Part shown: piece after piece, positions 6,315 through 6,805 of the stretch
Layout: each line of letters starts with the position of its first letter
Position numbering within the stretch: the first letter of the stretch is position 1
Assembly (NCBI GenBank): GCA_023475455.1
Contig: JAMCVR010000095.1
Location: forward strand, 1 to 6,805
Source of the DNA: Thermoplasmatota archaeon
GTDB lineage: Bacteria; Pseudomonadota; Gammaproteobacteria; Burkholderiales; Thiobacillaceae
DNA: 6,805 bases
Reading direction: 5' to 3'
Notes under the pieces: model-generated
Database searches by the model: none
Told to the model about the DNA's origin: nothing
The model's input: only the letters and a program-made list of their open reading frames with translations
Translations under genes and position numbers: made by a program

Positions 6315-6805
6315 ATGCGCCGCCTCACCTTGCGCCAATTCAGGATATTTGAAGCCGTCGCCCGCCACCTGTCGTTTTCGCGGGCGGCCGAGGAACTGCA
6401 CCTGTCGCAGCCCGCCGTCTCCATGCAGGTGCGGGGGATCGAGGTCATCCTCGGCCTGCCGCTCACCGAACAGCTGGGGAAGAAAATCTTTCTCACCGAG
6501 GCCGGGCGCGAGGTGCTGCACGCCAGCCGCGCCATCACCGCGCGTCTCGACGACCTGCAGGCCAACCTCGCGCAACTGCGCGGCATCGACAGCGGTCGCC
6601 TCAATCTCGCCGTGACCTCGACGGTGAACGCCGTCGCCACCGATATCCTGGTGCGGTTTCGCGGCCGGCATCCCGGGGTGTCGATCCACCTGGACGTGTC
6701 CAACCGCGAGTCGGTGCTCGAACAGCTCGCCGCCAATCGCATCGATCTCGCCATCATGGGACAGGTGCCGGAAGGACTCGGCCTGGAAGCCACCCGCTCA
6801 CCGAA
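6315..6805 (+). CDS. cbbR: LysR-type transcriptional regulator CbbR, 5' part, runs off the right edge
   Basis: The frame opens at ATG 6315 and stays open to the window end, giving 163 residues of an expected roughly 300. The N-terminal winged helix-turn-helix (about 1-60) reads LTLRQFRIFEAVARHLS, then FSRAAEELHLSQPAVSMQV (21-39), the LysR recognition helix region. A linker helix follows (about 65-90), and the effector-binding domain begins near residue 94 with GRLNLAV. The stretch SNRESVLEQLAANRIDLAIMG (129-149) is characteristic of CbbR proteins. CbbR activates cbb operons in response to metabolites such as RuBP, phosphoenolpyruvate or NADPH, depending on species. Divergent placement next to cbbM supports the assignment. 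In the stretch where LysR proteins usually have LG..LF.R this one reads LGLPLTEQ, a Thr replacing the usual Phe. No clear Shine-Dalgarno precedes the ATG. The C-terminal part is outside the window. Confidence 0.92.
   Translation, partial: MRRLTLRQFRIFEAVARHLSFSRAAEELHLSQPAVSMQVRGIEVILGLPLTEQLGKKIFLTEAGREVLHASRAITARLDDLQANLAQLRGIDSGRLNLAVTSTVNAVATDILVRFRGRHPGVSIHLDVSNRESVLEQLAANRIDLAIMGQVPEGLGLEATRSP

Noticed and set aside
6291..6793. Minus-strand open frames at the right end (6291-6689 and 6305-6793)
   Set aside because: They are antisense to the cbbR frame, which has a clear LysR helix-turn-helix and reads to the window edge.

Overview
The window carries a form II RuBisCO (CbbM) operon on the minus strand, in the order cbbM - cbbQ - cbbO. 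A LysR-type regulator of the CbbR kind is divergently oriented on the plus strand and runs off the right edge. Downstream of the operon, also on the minus strand, is a patatin-like lipoprotein that runs off the left edge. The GC-rich coding sequence, the CbbM sequence and the cbbR/cbbM-cbbQ-cbbO layout suggest a chemolithoautotrophic betaproteobacterium (sulfur- or iron-oxidiser types such as Thiobacillus, Sulfuricella or Gallionellaceae relatives). That placement is inferred from remembered protein similarity, not from a search.

Layout from left to right: 1-530, 5' part of the patatin-like lipoprotein gene (minus); 531-659, short gap with a small hairpin; 660-2921, cbbO (minus); 2922-3055, gap filled by a dispersed palindromic repeat built of 8-base CACAGAG-type units; 3056-3862, cbbQ (minus); 3863-4029, gap with a GC-rich hairpin and a second, unrelated palindromic element; 4030-4798, an extra exact copy of the 3' half of cbbM; 4814-6193, intact cbbM (minus); 6194-6314, AT-rich divergent promoter region; 6315-6805, 5' part of cbbR (plus).

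How the genes work together: CbbM fixes CO2 in the Calvin cycle and needs no small subunit. CbbQ (AAA+ ATPase) and CbbO (adaptor with a C-terminal von Willebrand A domain) form the RuBisCO activase that removes inhibitory sugar phosphates from blocked active sites. CbbR would sense Calvin-cycle metabolites and activate the cbbM promoter from the shared intergenic region.

The most unusual feature is a perfect 769-bp tandem duplication (4030-4798 and 4799-5567) covering cbbM codons 211-459 and the start of its 3' flank. The full-length gene stays intact and a 249-codon fragment sits directly behind it. One breakpoint lies four bases inside the end of the palindromic element at 3954-4033. The copies are identical and the junction shares only one base, so this is either a very recent duplication or two overlapping contigs joined end to end; the sequence alone cannot decide. 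I see no convincing new gene system here. The rest is a recognisable autotrophy locus with repeat elements in both intergenic gaps of the operon.
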